The translations under genes were made by a program, and so were the position numbers. This document shows positions 1-12,250 of a stretch of DNA of 64,000 nt, piece by piece. This stretch comes from Cucumis sativus (lineage: Eukaryota; Streptophyta; Magnoliopsida; Cucurbitales; Cucurbitaceae): positions 2,542,001 through 2,606,000 of the forward strand of contig NC_026661.2 in assembly GCF_000004075.3 (NCBI RefSeq), in the 5' to 3' direction. Within the stretch, counting starts at the first letter, position 1. The number at the start of each line of letters is the position of its first letter. The notes below the pieces were generated by a model. That model did no database searches. It had not been told where the DNA came from and saw nothing but the letters and a program-made list of their open reading frames with translations.

Positions 1-1
1 C

Positions 2-355
2 GCCAGAGCCAGAAAAGATTTCAAGCTAACTTCCTACAATTCAACGTATAACATCAAGAAAGGGGAACTGCTTTGTGGGTATCAGCCGCTGGTGATGAGA
101 GATCCAGAGGTGTTCGATGAACCGGAGGCGTTTAATCCAGACCGATTCCGGGGAGAGAAAGGGGCAGCGCTGCTGGATTATTTATTTTGGTCGAATGGGC
201 CGCAAACGGGGACACCGAGCGAGAAGAACAAGCAGTGTGCTGGGAAGGATTTAGTGGTGCTGACGGGGGTGGTGTTTGTGGCTTACATATTTAAAAGGTA
301 TGATTCGATTGCTGGGGAAGGAGGTTCCATTACAGCTTTTCAAAGGGCTAATTGA
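2..355 (+). CDS. CYP74 family P450, 3' end only (hydroperoxide lyase / allene oxide synthase type)
   Basis: The gene is cut by the left edge of the window; 117 C-terminal residues are visible in one open frame ending in TGA at 353-355. The block FWSNGPQTGTP followed by NKQCAGKD is the CYP74 haem-binding region, with the haem-ligand cysteine codon at 236-238 and the family's characteristic loop before it. Upstream, GYQPLVMRDPEVF and PDRF are also typical. CYP74 enzymes rearrange fatty-acid hydroperoxides without oxygen or a reductase, making aldehydes (hydroperoxide lyase), allene oxides or divinyl ethers in oxylipin defence pathways, usually at plastid or other membranes. The C-terminus alone does not separate these activities. 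No intron is seen, which fits the usually intronless CYP74 genes. Confidence 0.9.
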   Translation, partial: ARARKDFKLTSYNSTYNIKKGELLCGYQPLVMRDPEVFDEPEAFNPDRFRGEKGAALLDYLFWSNGPQTGTPSEKNKQCAGKDLVVLTGVVFVAYIFKRYDSIAGEGGSITAFQRAN

Positions 356-1068
356 AAAGTGAAAGTGAATTATATATACATTATGTATCGTTTATTGAGA
401 GATGCACTTTTCTTGTTCAATGGCTTCTTTCTTATGTATGAGTTTGGAGCCAAAATGGGAAGATTTGGAATGAATAAATCAATAAAATCAAGATTTACTT
501 TACCTTTTAAAATAGTAGGTTTTGTTTTTAAAATTTGGGTAAGAATTCAAACATTTACATAAGAAATGGAAAACCCGTCGGTAAAAAAAATTAAGAAAAA
601 CAAACATAAATTTCATAAACCAAATAATTACCAAACTGCTTTAGCAGCTTACGAATTTACTTGATTCAATCTCAATGGCAGAATGTGTAGTGGCATGACA
701 ATGGTTCTAAACCATCCCACCCCTGGCAAAGCAAAAGAATATTTGTATATATCCAACTAGTGCAAATCCAAAAGAATTTGCTTTCACAGTCAGAGAGAGG
801 ACCTTAAAAATTCACAATGAAGGTGACAAATGACTGAATGAGTAAACACGACATCTTCAAGAACACATTAGTTGCTTTCAACTAATGAACCTTTTCTTAT
901 GATGAACTAACAATGGTAATTGACATTTCAATTCACTAAACATACCTGTAATAATCACTTTCGATCTATTTTGAGTAAAATTTAAGTTACTATCCGAAAA
1001 AGATAAATATATTTATCAGAAAACAAAAAATCAGGATGGAAAGAAGTGATACTGTTTGGATGCTCTCT
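356..1068. other. Intergenic: convergent 3' flanks of CYP74 and the DUF1068 gene
   Basis: This spacer separates two genes that converge. It is AT-rich, has only a short accidental open frame at 359-562, and probably carries both 3' untranslated regions. I see no other gene. Confidence 0.6.
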
Positions 1069-2839
1069 TTATGCAGTTTGAATATTTCCCTGTTTTTGAG
1101 TACGAGATTTGGCAGTGCCTTCTTTCCATCCCCTTTGGCGAGCCCTTTGCTCCCACATAGCTGTTAGTCTCTTTTGTGCTGTTAATACTGCTTCAGCTTT
1201 CTCTCTTGCTTCTTCACATGTTTCCATCCCAGAATTGCACTTGTCTGCTTCTTTTTGATACTGGGATGTCATCTTTTTCGCCTCGAGTAGAGCCACATCG
1301 GCACGGCGTTGATTTTCCAAAGCTTCGGCTTCCTTTAACTTCAGTTCCTCTAATAATAGGTCTGCAAAGTTCTTCTCTGTGTCTCGACTCACTTCTGGGT
1401 CATGCTTAACACAATCTGCAAAATGCAATGAGTGATTACGATCTAAGAAGCATGGATTTGATTAGCATTTCCGTGCCCGACATGATTTGGACGCTTTTTA
1501 GAGAAATAAATGTGATACACTAATTGTACAAAGCCAACACACAATTTCTTCTTGTTTAAAAGTGATATATATGATTTCAAATGCACGTTTTAATAAACTG
1601 TCCTTGTCATGTATGTGTTCAAAATTGTAAAAAAATGGTGTGTCCTCATGTTCATGTTGTGTCTAATCCATATCGGTGCTTCTTAGACTGCAGTCCAGCG
1701 ATTGAATTTTATAGGTTAAACAAAGGAAAAAATTCTAATCCATCTCTTCTCCGTGATCTTTTATCACAACTCTGGTATCAGTTCACTATAGTGAAAGGAA
1801 GGTGACATCAATGGCAGTTGGAATAAGAATGAAATATGAGGAAAGAAATCCAAAGAGCTATTATGTCTACAAGAGCTGAGCCCGAAACTTCATATCGATG
1901 GTAAACAATGAGCTATCCAAGTTCACCATTCATGATTGTGGCCTTACACTCATAGTCAGTTCATCACACACAATTTTCAGAAGCACTTATGAATCTTGAC
2001 ATTTAAACATATTAAGAAGCAAAATTCATAGATCAATCATTCTCATCAATCCATTTATGTTGCAGTGTTATTTCAAACACAAAGCCTCGTCATTTACAGC
2101 CTAAGAAAACATATTTAAATGGCTCTCTTAGAATAGTGCAAACGAATTCATGGTCATAAGGATTGAGATATTGAGATCTTTGATACCCATATGGCAAAGT
2201 TTAGGAAAATTGTTGCTTTCCAAGAGTTATGATGGAGCAAAAACAATATAACCATTTGAGAAAGAAAGTTAAACTAACCTGCAAAGGTAGAGTTCCTCAA
2301 TTCTGCACAACAGACAGAAAAGCACCAAAGTAAGTATACAAATTACACAAAACCACAAGAAGGGAAAAATTAAAAGACATACAAGACTGGAAGAAGCTTA
2401 CATCCATAATCAGATGCCCCTAAACAATTAAGGCAATACCCATGAGCAGAAACTAATTCAAAATTCTTAAAACTACATAAAAGACATAAATCCTACGAAT
2501 CGAGAGACAGAATAATAAAAAGAGAAGAAACTCAACCGAACCGCAAAACCCAGAACGAGATCTAAGCAAAAGTAGAAGAAACCCAGAAGAAGAGATCTAA
2601 TCGGATCTGAGCATAAGTAAAGAAATACCTTCAGGAATTGAGATGACAGGGTGAGAAGGGCAGTCGCAGAAACAAGGAGGGCATGAGGAAGAGGAAGAAG
2701 AGTGAGTAACGACGGCTAAACCTTCCTTGAAGTGCCAATAGAGAGGAGGGCCGAGAATGTAACCAACAATGGTAATGGCGATCAAAGCTAATCCTAACTT
2801 GATGAGTGAGGGATTGCAAGAAGAGGGCTGAATTGCCAT
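1069..2839 (-). CDS. DUF1068 single-pass membrane protein, 193 aa
   Basis: Three exons on the minus strand: 2629-2839, 2279-2302 (a 24-nt microexon) and 1069-1415. They sum to 582 nt and keep frame. The microexon supplies the residues ELRNSTFA between IPE and DCVKHDPEV, which restores the usual DUF1068 order. The protein starts with a short N-terminus, one membrane segment near residues 12-32 (ending GYILGPPLYW), a cysteine cluster CPPCFCDC near residue 55, then a long charged coiled-coil stretch with LLLEELKLKEAEALENQ and ending in MWEQRARQRGWKEG. The family is plant-specific; one Arabidopsis member (NKS1) is a Golgi protein, but the others are poorly defined, so I give no function. ATG at 2839 is the only sensible start. 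Confidence 0.9.
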
Positions 2840-4143
2840 GGGAGGAAGTGGAAGGAATTTGGAGAGAGTGAATTGAAATAGTTGAAGTTTAAGAAAGAAA
2901 AAAAGAAGTTGGGGATGGGAGAGATTTAGAGTTGAGTTTGTTTGGATATTGCAATCTAATGGTTTCTTAAAATTTCTTCAATATCTTTATCTCTTTTTTT
3001 TTTATCACAACATTTTAAAAATTCTAAAATTAATTTTTTTTATTTTTTATTATTATTTCCTTGAAACAAAGAGTTAAATTTACTTCTGAGTCCAAGAGAA
3101 TGAATTTTTACCCAAATATAAAATTTAGCCCCAATAGTTTTAATTTGGTATAGAAGAAAATGGTCTGCCTACAAACCCTTTTAGTCACTAGAGAATTTGA
3201 GTTTTATAGACTTGAACTTGGGACTAGTGGAGAATGGAAGACTAATTTACCATTAGACATAGTAATGATAATGATATTAATATAAAATTACTTATATATA
3301 TACATATATATATATGCTAGTACTAAGTTGAGACAATGATAAATTCACATCATGTCCAATACAATACTATGATATGGACCATTTATTTTTTCAGTAAGCA
3401 ATTTAGTGTTGGACGAATAATTTAATATGTTAACCGATTCAATTAAGGAGAAGTATTCAATGAGTTTGAAGATGTTATAATGTGGTTGCTATATTAGTTT
3501 AGTGTATAAAAATTCATTTCCATCTATTTATGTAACTATCCAATGCCTTCTTGAATAGTTTTCTTCTATTAGGGTTCGGAATATAGTAAAACATATATTC
3601 AAATTTAAATATGAAAATATTTCAATAATTAGATTTATGAACACCATTTAGGTGATCAGATAGGTAATCACATCATCATGTCCAACAGTTTAAATCTTGA
3701 ATTTATTCAAAATTAATATTATTCTTTTAAACACAAGTTTCACTATATTAGAATTAATTTTAATCTATAAAAGAAATGTTTGGAAATGTTTTTCAACTTT
3801 ACCAAAGTAATTCAAACCATTTTTAAATCTGTCTATAAACATGTAGATGTAGTATGGTTAAAAGCTTCCAGTTTTGCTTAGTTTATTTGAGTGGAAATAT
3901 TAAGTAACAAAAATGTTGTAATTAACAGAGTTACGAGAATACAAAAACAAAAAGTAAATGCCTTGGAAGAAGACAAGAAAGGCCTAACACTATGGTTTAA
4001 GTGGTTCAAATTACAACATCTACTCTTGTGATCTACATAGTAAAGAGATGTGTGAAAGATGGAGGAACTGACTCATTTTTAGAGCTATGTGTATGTTATT
4101 ATATAATTCTGTGCAGTAGAATTGGCAAAGTTTGCACATAACT
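2840..4143. other. Intergenic: upstream region of the DUF1068 gene and 3' flank of CNOT9
   Basis: The first 130 bases are likely 5' leader and promoter of the minus-strand DUF1068 gene (GA-rich on the plus strand). The rest is AT-rich, with an AT dinucleotide run near 3291-3316. No gene is seen. Confidence 0.6.
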
Positions 4144-6949
4144 TCAGCCTGTTTTTGGATTGCCTTGTTTGTTTCCATCGTCTCGATGTACCTTGCGAAG
4201 CAACTGCTTGAAAGAGCTCATGACAGTTGGATCATCCTGCGGGTAAGACAAGACAGTAAAAATTGCATAAGCTTCAGGCTTAAGAGCATATGGGCAAATT
4301 GAGTTGAAACCAGAAAGTTGTTTGTGTTTGAGGCGTTGAGTTGTGAAAATTAAGTTCCTCAATAAATGTGTAAAAGAGGTAAAGAGGAGAGATGAAGTTT
4401 ATCAATAAATGTGCAGACTTCAATTGTGAATACTATTAAAATGGGAGGAATTGAACTATTTCAGCCGAACCCCTCATTGCAATATACTAGGTGAACTTGA
4501 ACAAAAAGAACCAATTGAACAAGTTTTATAAAGGGCTCTTATCAACTTGAAGGATGGGGAATGAATAGATAGTTATACAACCAGTGACATATAAGAGGCA
4601 GTCAGATTGATATGCAACAATACATGTTCTGTTTTCTGAGAAATTATCAAGGGAACTAGTGGTGAGAAATAGCAATAGCAATACAACTTCATTGTCATTG
4701 TAAAACTTACATGAAGGAGGTCAGTAAAGGCGCTGTCGTTTAGCATCCGAGGAAGGAGTCTCCCAAGTCCCAGGCAAGCCCTTTATTGATAAAACCAAGC
4801 ACAAAATCAATGATGTGGTATAAAGGGTAGTGGTAAAACCAATCAAATAATGAAGTTTTTAAAGCCTTCAGAGGAACTTTTAGCTAACCTTGGACTTTCA
4901 GAGAGCATAAGATAACAGCGAAAAATATGTTTAAGCAGCCGTTGTGAGGGTTCTTCCGAAAGTCTTTCCATCATTGTTTCCAAGGCATGAGTTATTGCAA
5001 AAAAGCGATCAGCTATGATACAGCAGTACCTCAATCCCTCTTCATTCATTAGAATTTTCTGAACAATAAACGTGGCAACCTGGATGATCTTAGGATAATG
5101 AGTGACAGCCTTGATAATAAATGAATAAAGATGTGTGACATCATTGAGAAAACAATATCTGTGCTTGGTTTACGATCTCGTCTTGCGGAACTCACCGTTT
5201 TTGACAAGCCTTTTCCCACATCCATGCATCGCAGACAGTATGGAACTATTTCCGTTTTGAGTAGGAAGTAAATAACTTCCTTGTCATCAACCTGCAAGAG
5301 TGAGGTAAGCAATTGCATAGGTACAAAATAACTCATGTAGTTACACAGAATTTGATTTTGATTTTTGAACTGAGAGTTTCTTTTTTCTCTTTGGTACACA
5401 GCTCGTTTGTCTTTAAACTCATTAGAGCTCGTTGCTGTCTTTAAACTCAATAAAGTTCGTCGTTGTCTTTAAACTCATTAGTTTGTTCCAAAGTAATCAT
5501 TTCATCATGATACTAGCAAGAGTTGATGTTAACCTCAGAACAGAAAACAAAATGTAAAGAAAAGAAACAAGTGACTACCTTCACTAGTGCACCAATTACT
5601 CCTAAGCTAGTGAGTCTGAGATATTCATGAGGTTTTTCCTTGATGGTGGTATTAAGGAAAGGGTACAAATAGAGTGGAATTTTAGCTGCAAAATAATATG
5701 CATTCAATCAGAAGACATGAAAGATCAGCAAAAGTCAGACCATCAATGCTACCTAATTCAAAAGGTCACTGGTTAATGCCTAAACATCAATTCCAAACGC
5801 CTTTAACATGTAAAAAGAAAAAAAAACAACAGAGAGATATATATCGAATTTTGCTGAGACTTTACCTTTCATAAATGGCACCCTTGTTTCTGGGTGAGAG
5901 GCTACACACTGCAGAAGATAAGTACACAGTTTCTTAAGCAAGCGGAAGATGGATTTTTGTGTTCAACCATGGAGATAAGGTGCATGTTCTAAATGACATG
6001 TATCCGAGGAGGAATTGACAAACACAATTTCATACAAGTCAAAATGATCAACAAACAAAACAATCTATCTTCATTCAACTTCACATCTGATAACAGAAGT
6101 GAGATGATAACCTGAAGAAGAGCAAGAGCATTGCAGACCCTAGTTGAATCTTTTTCTGTAAGGTCAGGCTTGGACAGCATATGGTAAACGTCCATAATTT
6201 CCTTCAATTGCAACACACAAATAAAAGAAATCACACATCTTGAAGATTGACATTGTTCTATAAAGGCATTGCCACAGTTGAGAGTTCATACCTTTAGAAG
6301 GGTAAACATAGTACCAAAGGAATGCCATATCAGAACAGCCAAATTATCAAACATACTCCTGTTCTGAAGAGAAAAAACCAAAAATCTGCACTTAAGAGTT
6401 TGAATCATTGGGGAAAACATTCGAAGTTTATTGGTAATCAAATTCTTTCCCAATATTTTGCACAGAAATTTAGGGCCATTTCGATAAACAATTGAGTTTT
6501 GAAAAATAAGCCTATAAATATTGCTTACATCTATACGTTTCTTTGTTTTGTCACCATTTCTACCAATATTTTCAGAATTAGGACCAAGTTTTGAAAACAC
6601 AAAAAAGAAGCTTCAAAGTCTCTATTTTATCCCGAATGGTTCAATTTCAATGTTCGCCCTGAATGTTCCCCCGGAATGTTCGCTCGTATTAGTATTCCTA
6701 CATGCTTTCACGAATGATCTTTAAGCTTTAGATAAAAGCCCACGTTAACTTTTGTGACTAAAAGTAAAAATTACAGTTAAAATAAGTGTCATCCCATAGA
6801 TTCACATTAGAGATATGCATTACAGAAACATAAAACAACAAAGAATAAAAGCATATTTTTATCATATCATTTGAAATTATAAAATCAGATCAAAACAAAG
6901 TGAAGAATCACATTTGAAAAATAAAATTTAAACAGCAAGTTCAACACTC

Positions 6950-6993
<44 letters not shown>

Positions 6994-7583
6994 AACTTTG
7001 CTTTTCGCTCACTTTTTTCATAGAAAAGGAGCGAACAGAAAGAATAGCGAGAGTCAGGAACAAGAAGCGATTGCGAAGACGTACAATCACGAGGGCGAGA
7101 GTCGAGAGCCTAACAGGAATGCATGTACAACAGGCTGTTTCAGTAATTTCCGTGACGAGAACCACACAATAAAAAGTTAAAAAAGAAAGAACAGAAAACC
7201 AAAACTTGAGTTTTATTCCATTATGAATTGGACCAACATTACAACTCTCTTTGTTTTTAGGAATGGATTAAGAATTCATGGGTTTTCTTTTCTCCCTTCT
7301 TTAGTCCGACTCCAAAGCCACCACAAAAAAAAAAGTGTGCAATACGATCTCCCGATCAAAACCCATTAACTTAAACGGATAAATTACAGTATATTCAATC
7401 ATTTATAGGCATTTGGGTTTAGAGTACCTGAGAAAGAAGGTGCAAAGCACGTTCACGAGTACGGGCGTGGTTGAGAGCGAGAATGAGCTCATCGACAGAG
7501 ACATTGGTTAGGTCCGTAAGAGGAGGATTGGGTTCCAAGGCGGTGGTTGGTTCAGCGAACAGAAAGACAGGAAGATTGGCCAT
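4144..7583 (-). CDS. CNOT9: CNOT9/RCD1-like subunit of the CCR4-NOT complex, 305 aa, divergent paralogue
   Basis: Nine exons on the minus strand: 7428-7583, 6292-6363, 6112-6201, 5866-5908, 5579-5685, 5196-5291, 4889-5079, 4711-4780, 4144-4236. They total 918 nt with consistent phases. The armadillo-like RCD1 core is clear: [77 protein letters not shown]9 is a scaffold that links CCR4-NOT, the main mRNA deadenylase, to RNA-bound partners. Many positions that are nearly fixed in the family differ here, for example [11 protein letters not shown] where LQEIVSIYPVL is usual, and the N-terminus lacks the usual Gly/Pro-rich leader. This resembles the divergent Arabidopsis member At2g32550 more than the two housekeeping copies (from memory). 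Intron 1 carries a CT microsatellite and intron 5 a 28-bp tandem repeat. Confidence 0.92.
5401..5488. repeat. 28-bp minisatellite, three copies, in CNOT9 intron 5
   Basis: The word GTCTTTAAACTCA recurs at 5409, 5437 and 5465, exactly 28 bases apart, followed each time by a version of TTAGAGCTCGTT. It lies wholly in the intron between exons 5 and 6. Confidence 0.85.
6953..6992. repeat. (CT)n microsatellite in CNOT9 intron 1
   Basis: About 19 uninterrupted CT units. It lies in the first intron, so length variation should not change the protein. Confidence 0.95.
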
Positions 7584-8802
7584 GATTGAGGAAATGGGAA
7601 GAGAGAGTTGGGAGTTGGGAAATGGGAAATGAGAAAAGAGAGAAGAAAGTGAGGAAGTGAAAGTGAAATCGAAAAAGAAATGTGGAGATTGGTTTGGAAG
7701 AAAACATAATTCTCTTTGTTGTCTGCATATTCTTTGCCTTTATACTGTCACCTCACAGCCGATGATTTCTCCGGCCGCTAAACATCAAATATCTATTGCT
7801 CCACTCTATAAAATTCACCCCTTCTTTCAATTACTTTTTTCTCAATCCATCTTGGGTCGACATTTAGCTAAAGTTTCTAACTTGTTTATGATTTTGCCAT
7901 GTTTCGCCATATTGCTAAGTCCTATCTTTTCTAAACTTTTTGCAAATTAGAATATATTTGTGGTGACTTTGGATGTCCAATTTGGATTTGATTTGGAATT
8001 TTAAAATTTTGATATAGGATTTCATACAAATTAGCAAAATTTCAGAAGTAGAATTTTCCTATATGATTTGGAATAGTTATATAACTTTTCTTACTAATTC
8101 AAGTGTTTTTTTTAATTAGTGTTAGATATCATATTAACTAAAATTTTAAAAAATGATAAAGAAAAAAAGAACATTTTAACGAATTTTGTTTATAGTGATT
8201 TTGTTCTAATGTAAATAGTTTATCAATCTTCTTAAAATATTTTTTGAAGAAATTCATTTTTGTTTAAACTTTCTTTCTTATAAATTATTTAATATACACT
8301 TAAAAATTCAAACATACCATATAATTTAACATATTTAAAAAATAAGGTAAATTACTTGAACAATAAAATGATTTGCGAGCTTGATGAATATCACATTTCA
8401 ATATTAAAAGTACAAATTATGATAAGAGATTTAAATTTAAAACATTCTAGGTTCAAGTACAAAGTTGAGCCATACTCTTATTTAGCTATACTCTTATTTA
8501 GAATCAAGTAATTACATGCAAAATAATTTATCTAAAATATATATTATTTTCTCAGCTCAATAACTAAAATACAATAATTCACAAATTATTAAATGCCTGT
8601 ACTGTTTCTAAATATATGTTTATAAGTGTTAATGTTAGCACACAATTGTTTCAACATTACCAAAATTGATATAATATATGGTGAAAAGATCAATAAAAGA
8701 AAACTCCTGGATATGGAATAATCTTTAGTATTGAAAAATATATTGGCAAAAATGTGATCAATACTTGAACAACAACTATTTTATTCAAAGAGAGAAAATT
8801 CA
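7584..8802. other. Intergenic: CNOT9 promoter side and 3' flank of the first Csl gene
   Basis: The first ~100 bases are purine-rich on the plus strand (pyrimidine-rich leader for the minus-strand gene). The remainder is AT-rich. A 16-bp direct repeat around ACTCTTATTTAG occurs at 8472-8503. No gene is seen. Confidence 0.55.
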
Positions 8803-11800
8803 TCAAAGCCACTTGGAGAAGGGTACAACAAAAAGCAATATCAAAGCAGCTGATTTACATATGGTGGAAAAGGGGATCCCATATTTTCCTTTAGCAAACA
8901 AGCCTTTCAAGAAGGGTAAAAGAGTCAACAACACCCACACACAACCCAAAATCTCGCCTATCCCGAACCCGCGATGTCGCCCATCATTGGGTACCGATAA
9001 TATTAGCGGTTGCATCCCAACAAACGCGGCAAACAACAATGCCATCAAGTTCAATAACACTAACGTTGTACCGAGAACAAATAACGGTGATTCATCAAAT
9101 GTAAACCTCCCAACGTCGTGATGGTTGGCATTAGTAGCATCGGCATCAGATTGGTCTTTAGGCGTAACTTCGAACACCGCCTCAGAAATACCAAAGAGCT
9201 TCAAAACAAGGCTCAAAATCCCAAAGGCATATGAACTTGTACTCAAGATCATTTCCATCCTTACCTTGTTCCACCATGCATGAAGGGATAAGCCCCATTG
9301 GAGATACTCAAATATTATTGAATGGGAGTGGTAAAGGATAAATGTGGGTACAAAGATTGCCAATAAAGCTGTGTCTTGGACCTAACAATTTTGCCAAAAA
9401 TACAATATAAATATTTATTAAACGGCCATATATAATAAAGTTATCATATATATTATATTGAAATGTGAACTTACCGAAGGCAAGAAGTGAGAGTTGGTGA
9501 GAATGGCATAGGCAGGAAGAATGGCATAAGTTAATTCGGGAATGGCAAAGAGGCTTCGAGTTAGGAAATATGTGTAAGCTAAAGACTGTCTAAACTTGAG
9601 GTGAGTGAAGAAAAAAGTTAAAAGTGGGTTGTTTTTACTGATCAATATCTCCAAAATGCCTGTGACCCATCTCTTTCTTTGGATCAGAGTCTCAGAGCCA
9701 CCCATGGAAGCCAACCCCATAAAGGCTGGTGGGTTTGGCAGCACCAACACCGATTTCCACCCTTTTGAATGGATCTTTATTCCCATAAGGATGTCTTCTG
9801 TCATGGACCCATATAACCATCCCACCTAATTAAAAATAGCTCAACCCATTATTATTAGTATTATTAATTTTCTTTTCTCTCTTTCTTTCTTTTTTTCTTA
9901 AGAAAAAACACTGACCTTTAAACCCCAGGCAGTGTTGTTTTCGTAGTTGGCACTTGCTACTTGATACGCGGACTGAATGGAAGTAGAAAGATTTGTTGTA
10001 TGATCAGTACTGGACTTCACCCCTCTTAATATTTCATCCGTTGCCTTGGTCAACTCTTCTGATTCTCCAAAATTCTCCTCAATTTTTCCTAAGCATAAAT
10101 CATTACAAAATAACGTATCAATATCATCCTAACATGCATTGTCCCAACAAAATGATCATAAGATGAATGATATTGACACATAAATGGTAAAAATAATCAA
10201 TACACCACCTATGGTTCACGAACAATCTATTATTAAAAGCTATGTTTACTGAGTAGAGGAAAATTTATAAAGTTTATTATGAAAGAATAATTCAGAATAC
10301 AGATAACGAGATGATTAAAAATATTATATAACACATGTTTATAAATTATAGAGTCAAAATTGTGAATAAGTTAAGTTAACTACTACCTGTTTTGTTCTGT
10401 GAACTATTCAAGGTATAAATAGTTTTACGTCTATGAAAGCAATTACATCCACTGTAGAGAGGACCTTGAATTCCTGCCATCCCACGTAACAACATCTACC
10501 ATAATACCACAAAATAAATAAGAAGAAGACTGAATATTGTGAGAGTTTAAGTCTAAAACAACTAAAGAGAGTTTGAATTACTTGGAAGAGGGTAATCATT
10601 TGACACCCAAATGGATCATCTTTGGGTTGATTGTAAAACACTTGAGGGAATTGCGCGAAAACACTTTCCTTTTCTGTTGCTCCGACTAGAATACACATGG
10701 CATCTACTACGACATTTGGGTTGTTGACATACATGTCGCAATCTATATTTACTATAAATGGCGCATTTGTCATCACTCCCGATACCCTTGTCTAATTTGT
10801 TTCAATTTCAATAACAATGAAAATGTCTCACTATCTTGATAGAGAAATTAATAAATCAACTATAGATACAATCTTGGAACTTCATAATTAAAAACATATA
10901 TTTTATACCCTAAAACGCTTTGTTATTATATAATCAATTAAATATTGTCAATAATAATAAAAATTACCAATAGATATAATACAATATATATCCAAAGTGT
11001 TAAGTTTGGTAAACATACCAAAACATTCAAAGCACCAGCTTTGTAGTAATGAGGTTGATTTGGTCGTTTTTCTCTTGCAACATATACCAAATTTGGTATC
11101 CCATTTGAATCATTCCCTTTGTTTTCTAATAAAATCTGCAAAATTTCCTCATTAACAAACTCCATAAATATTACGAATTAAAGAATAGTAACACAATCTA
11201 ATTACCTTAATAATGGTGGGATGGTTCTTCTTGTCTGTGTTTCTAAAAGCTTCATAGTATTTAGAAGTTTCGTATACCATTGGGTTCTCTTCCGCAGCTT
11301 CAATCTTCTCACGAAGTCGTTCATATTCATCCTATGTATAATATAAAAATAGAGGTCATTTATTAGTTCATATACTTTCAAGTTTACTAAAAAAATATAT
11401 ATACATATTGAATGTGTGTACCTTCATCCTCTTCTCCTCCTGTTGGAATTCATGGCCGCCGGCGGATGGAGACTTACCGGAGAAGTATCTAAACGGAGCT
11501 CTAACTTGGACGTTATACTTCTTACAGAAAGGAACCCAAATTCTAGCAAAATTCGAGGCTTCAACAAGAGCGTATAGCAAAACCGGAGATCCCCCATCGT
11601 CGGAGATATAGCAAGTAAGTTTTCCAGCCGGATAATCTACGGCCAACAGAGACAACACTGTGTTGGCCACCATAACCGACGGCTCAAGCTTCCAATCCGC
11701 AGTCGTCACCAACACGTCCACCGCAGGAACCTCATGAACTCTGTAAAAGAAAAAGGAAAAACCCAAATCAACAAAAAATCAGAGAAATAATTGAGGAAAT

Positions 11801-12096
11801 GGATTGGATGAATGGGAAGAAGAAGAAAAGGGGTTTTGTAAAACAGACTGTTTGAAGTGTTGAGGGTATGTTTTGTAGTCGACGGGATTCCAATTTAAAA
11901 GAAGGTAGAGAAACCAGTCGAAGGTGAAACAGAGTTCGGAGAAGAAGGCGAGAAGCGAAAGGAGGGCATGGGATTGGAGGTAAAGGAGACGGTAAAGAAG
12001 AAGGGAAATGGCGAGAATCAAAATGAGAAGTTCAACAGATCTTTGTATGGGTTTTTTGATGGCCAATTTTTGGTAGAGAGGGAAGGAATTGGACAT
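8803..12096 (-). CDS. CSLH: Cellulose synthase-like B/H glycosyltransferase, copy A, 743 aa
   Basis: Nine exons, minus strand: 11849-12096, 11422-11740, 11206-11331, 11019-11135, 10582-10791, 10387-10495, 9916-10088, 9475-9825, 8803-9381; 2232 nt in frame. The family-2 glycosyltransferase residues are all present: DD at about 130-131 (SDDGG), DCD at 287-289, TED at 443-445 and QRKRW at 483-487. Two membrane segments lie before the catalytic domain (about residues 20-70) and about six after it (from ~500). Members synthesise cell-wall beta-glycans in the Golgi or plasma membrane; the substrate of this clade is not settled by sequence. Similarity to both CslB and CslH is strong, so I use B/H. 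The start is the ATG giving [10 protein letters not shown]; it has a TATA box 51 bp upstream. The exon 1 donor reads CA|GTCTGT, weak but the only one that keeps frame. Exons 1-4 are nearly identical to copy B. Confidence 0.93.
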
Positions 12097-12250
12097 TGTT
12101 GAAGAGATTCGGGTGATGAGTTTAGTGTGTAAAGTTGACACCACTATTTTATAGTCTCAAACCATGAAATTATAATAAAGGTTTTGTAGATATAGAGAAA
12201 CATTCAATATTTGGAGCAGAGGTATTAGATAAGTTAACGTGATTCACGTT
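10988..12250. repeat. Near-identical tract shared with 18391-19653 (copy A side)
   Basis: The 1263 bp run from intron 4 of Csl copy A, through exons 4-1, to about 155 bp upstream of the start codon. It aligns without gaps to 18391-19653. By eye I count about seven single-base differences, including introns and promoter. Outside it the two genes diverge sharply. Confidence 0.9.
12147..12153 (-). promoter_or_regulatory. TATA box of Csl copy A
   Basis: TATAAAA on the minus strand, 51 bp upstream of the start codon, implying a leader of only about 20-25 nt. The same box is kept in copy B. Confidence 0.6.

Noticed and set aside
359-562. Open frame of 67 aa just after the CYP74 stop
   Set aside because: AT-rich, no conserved motif, lies where the 3' untranslated region is expected.
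12097-12144. Upstream extension of the Csl copy A frame by 16 residues
   Set aside because: It would begin at a non-ATG codon and lies across the short leader; the same place is out of use in copy B.
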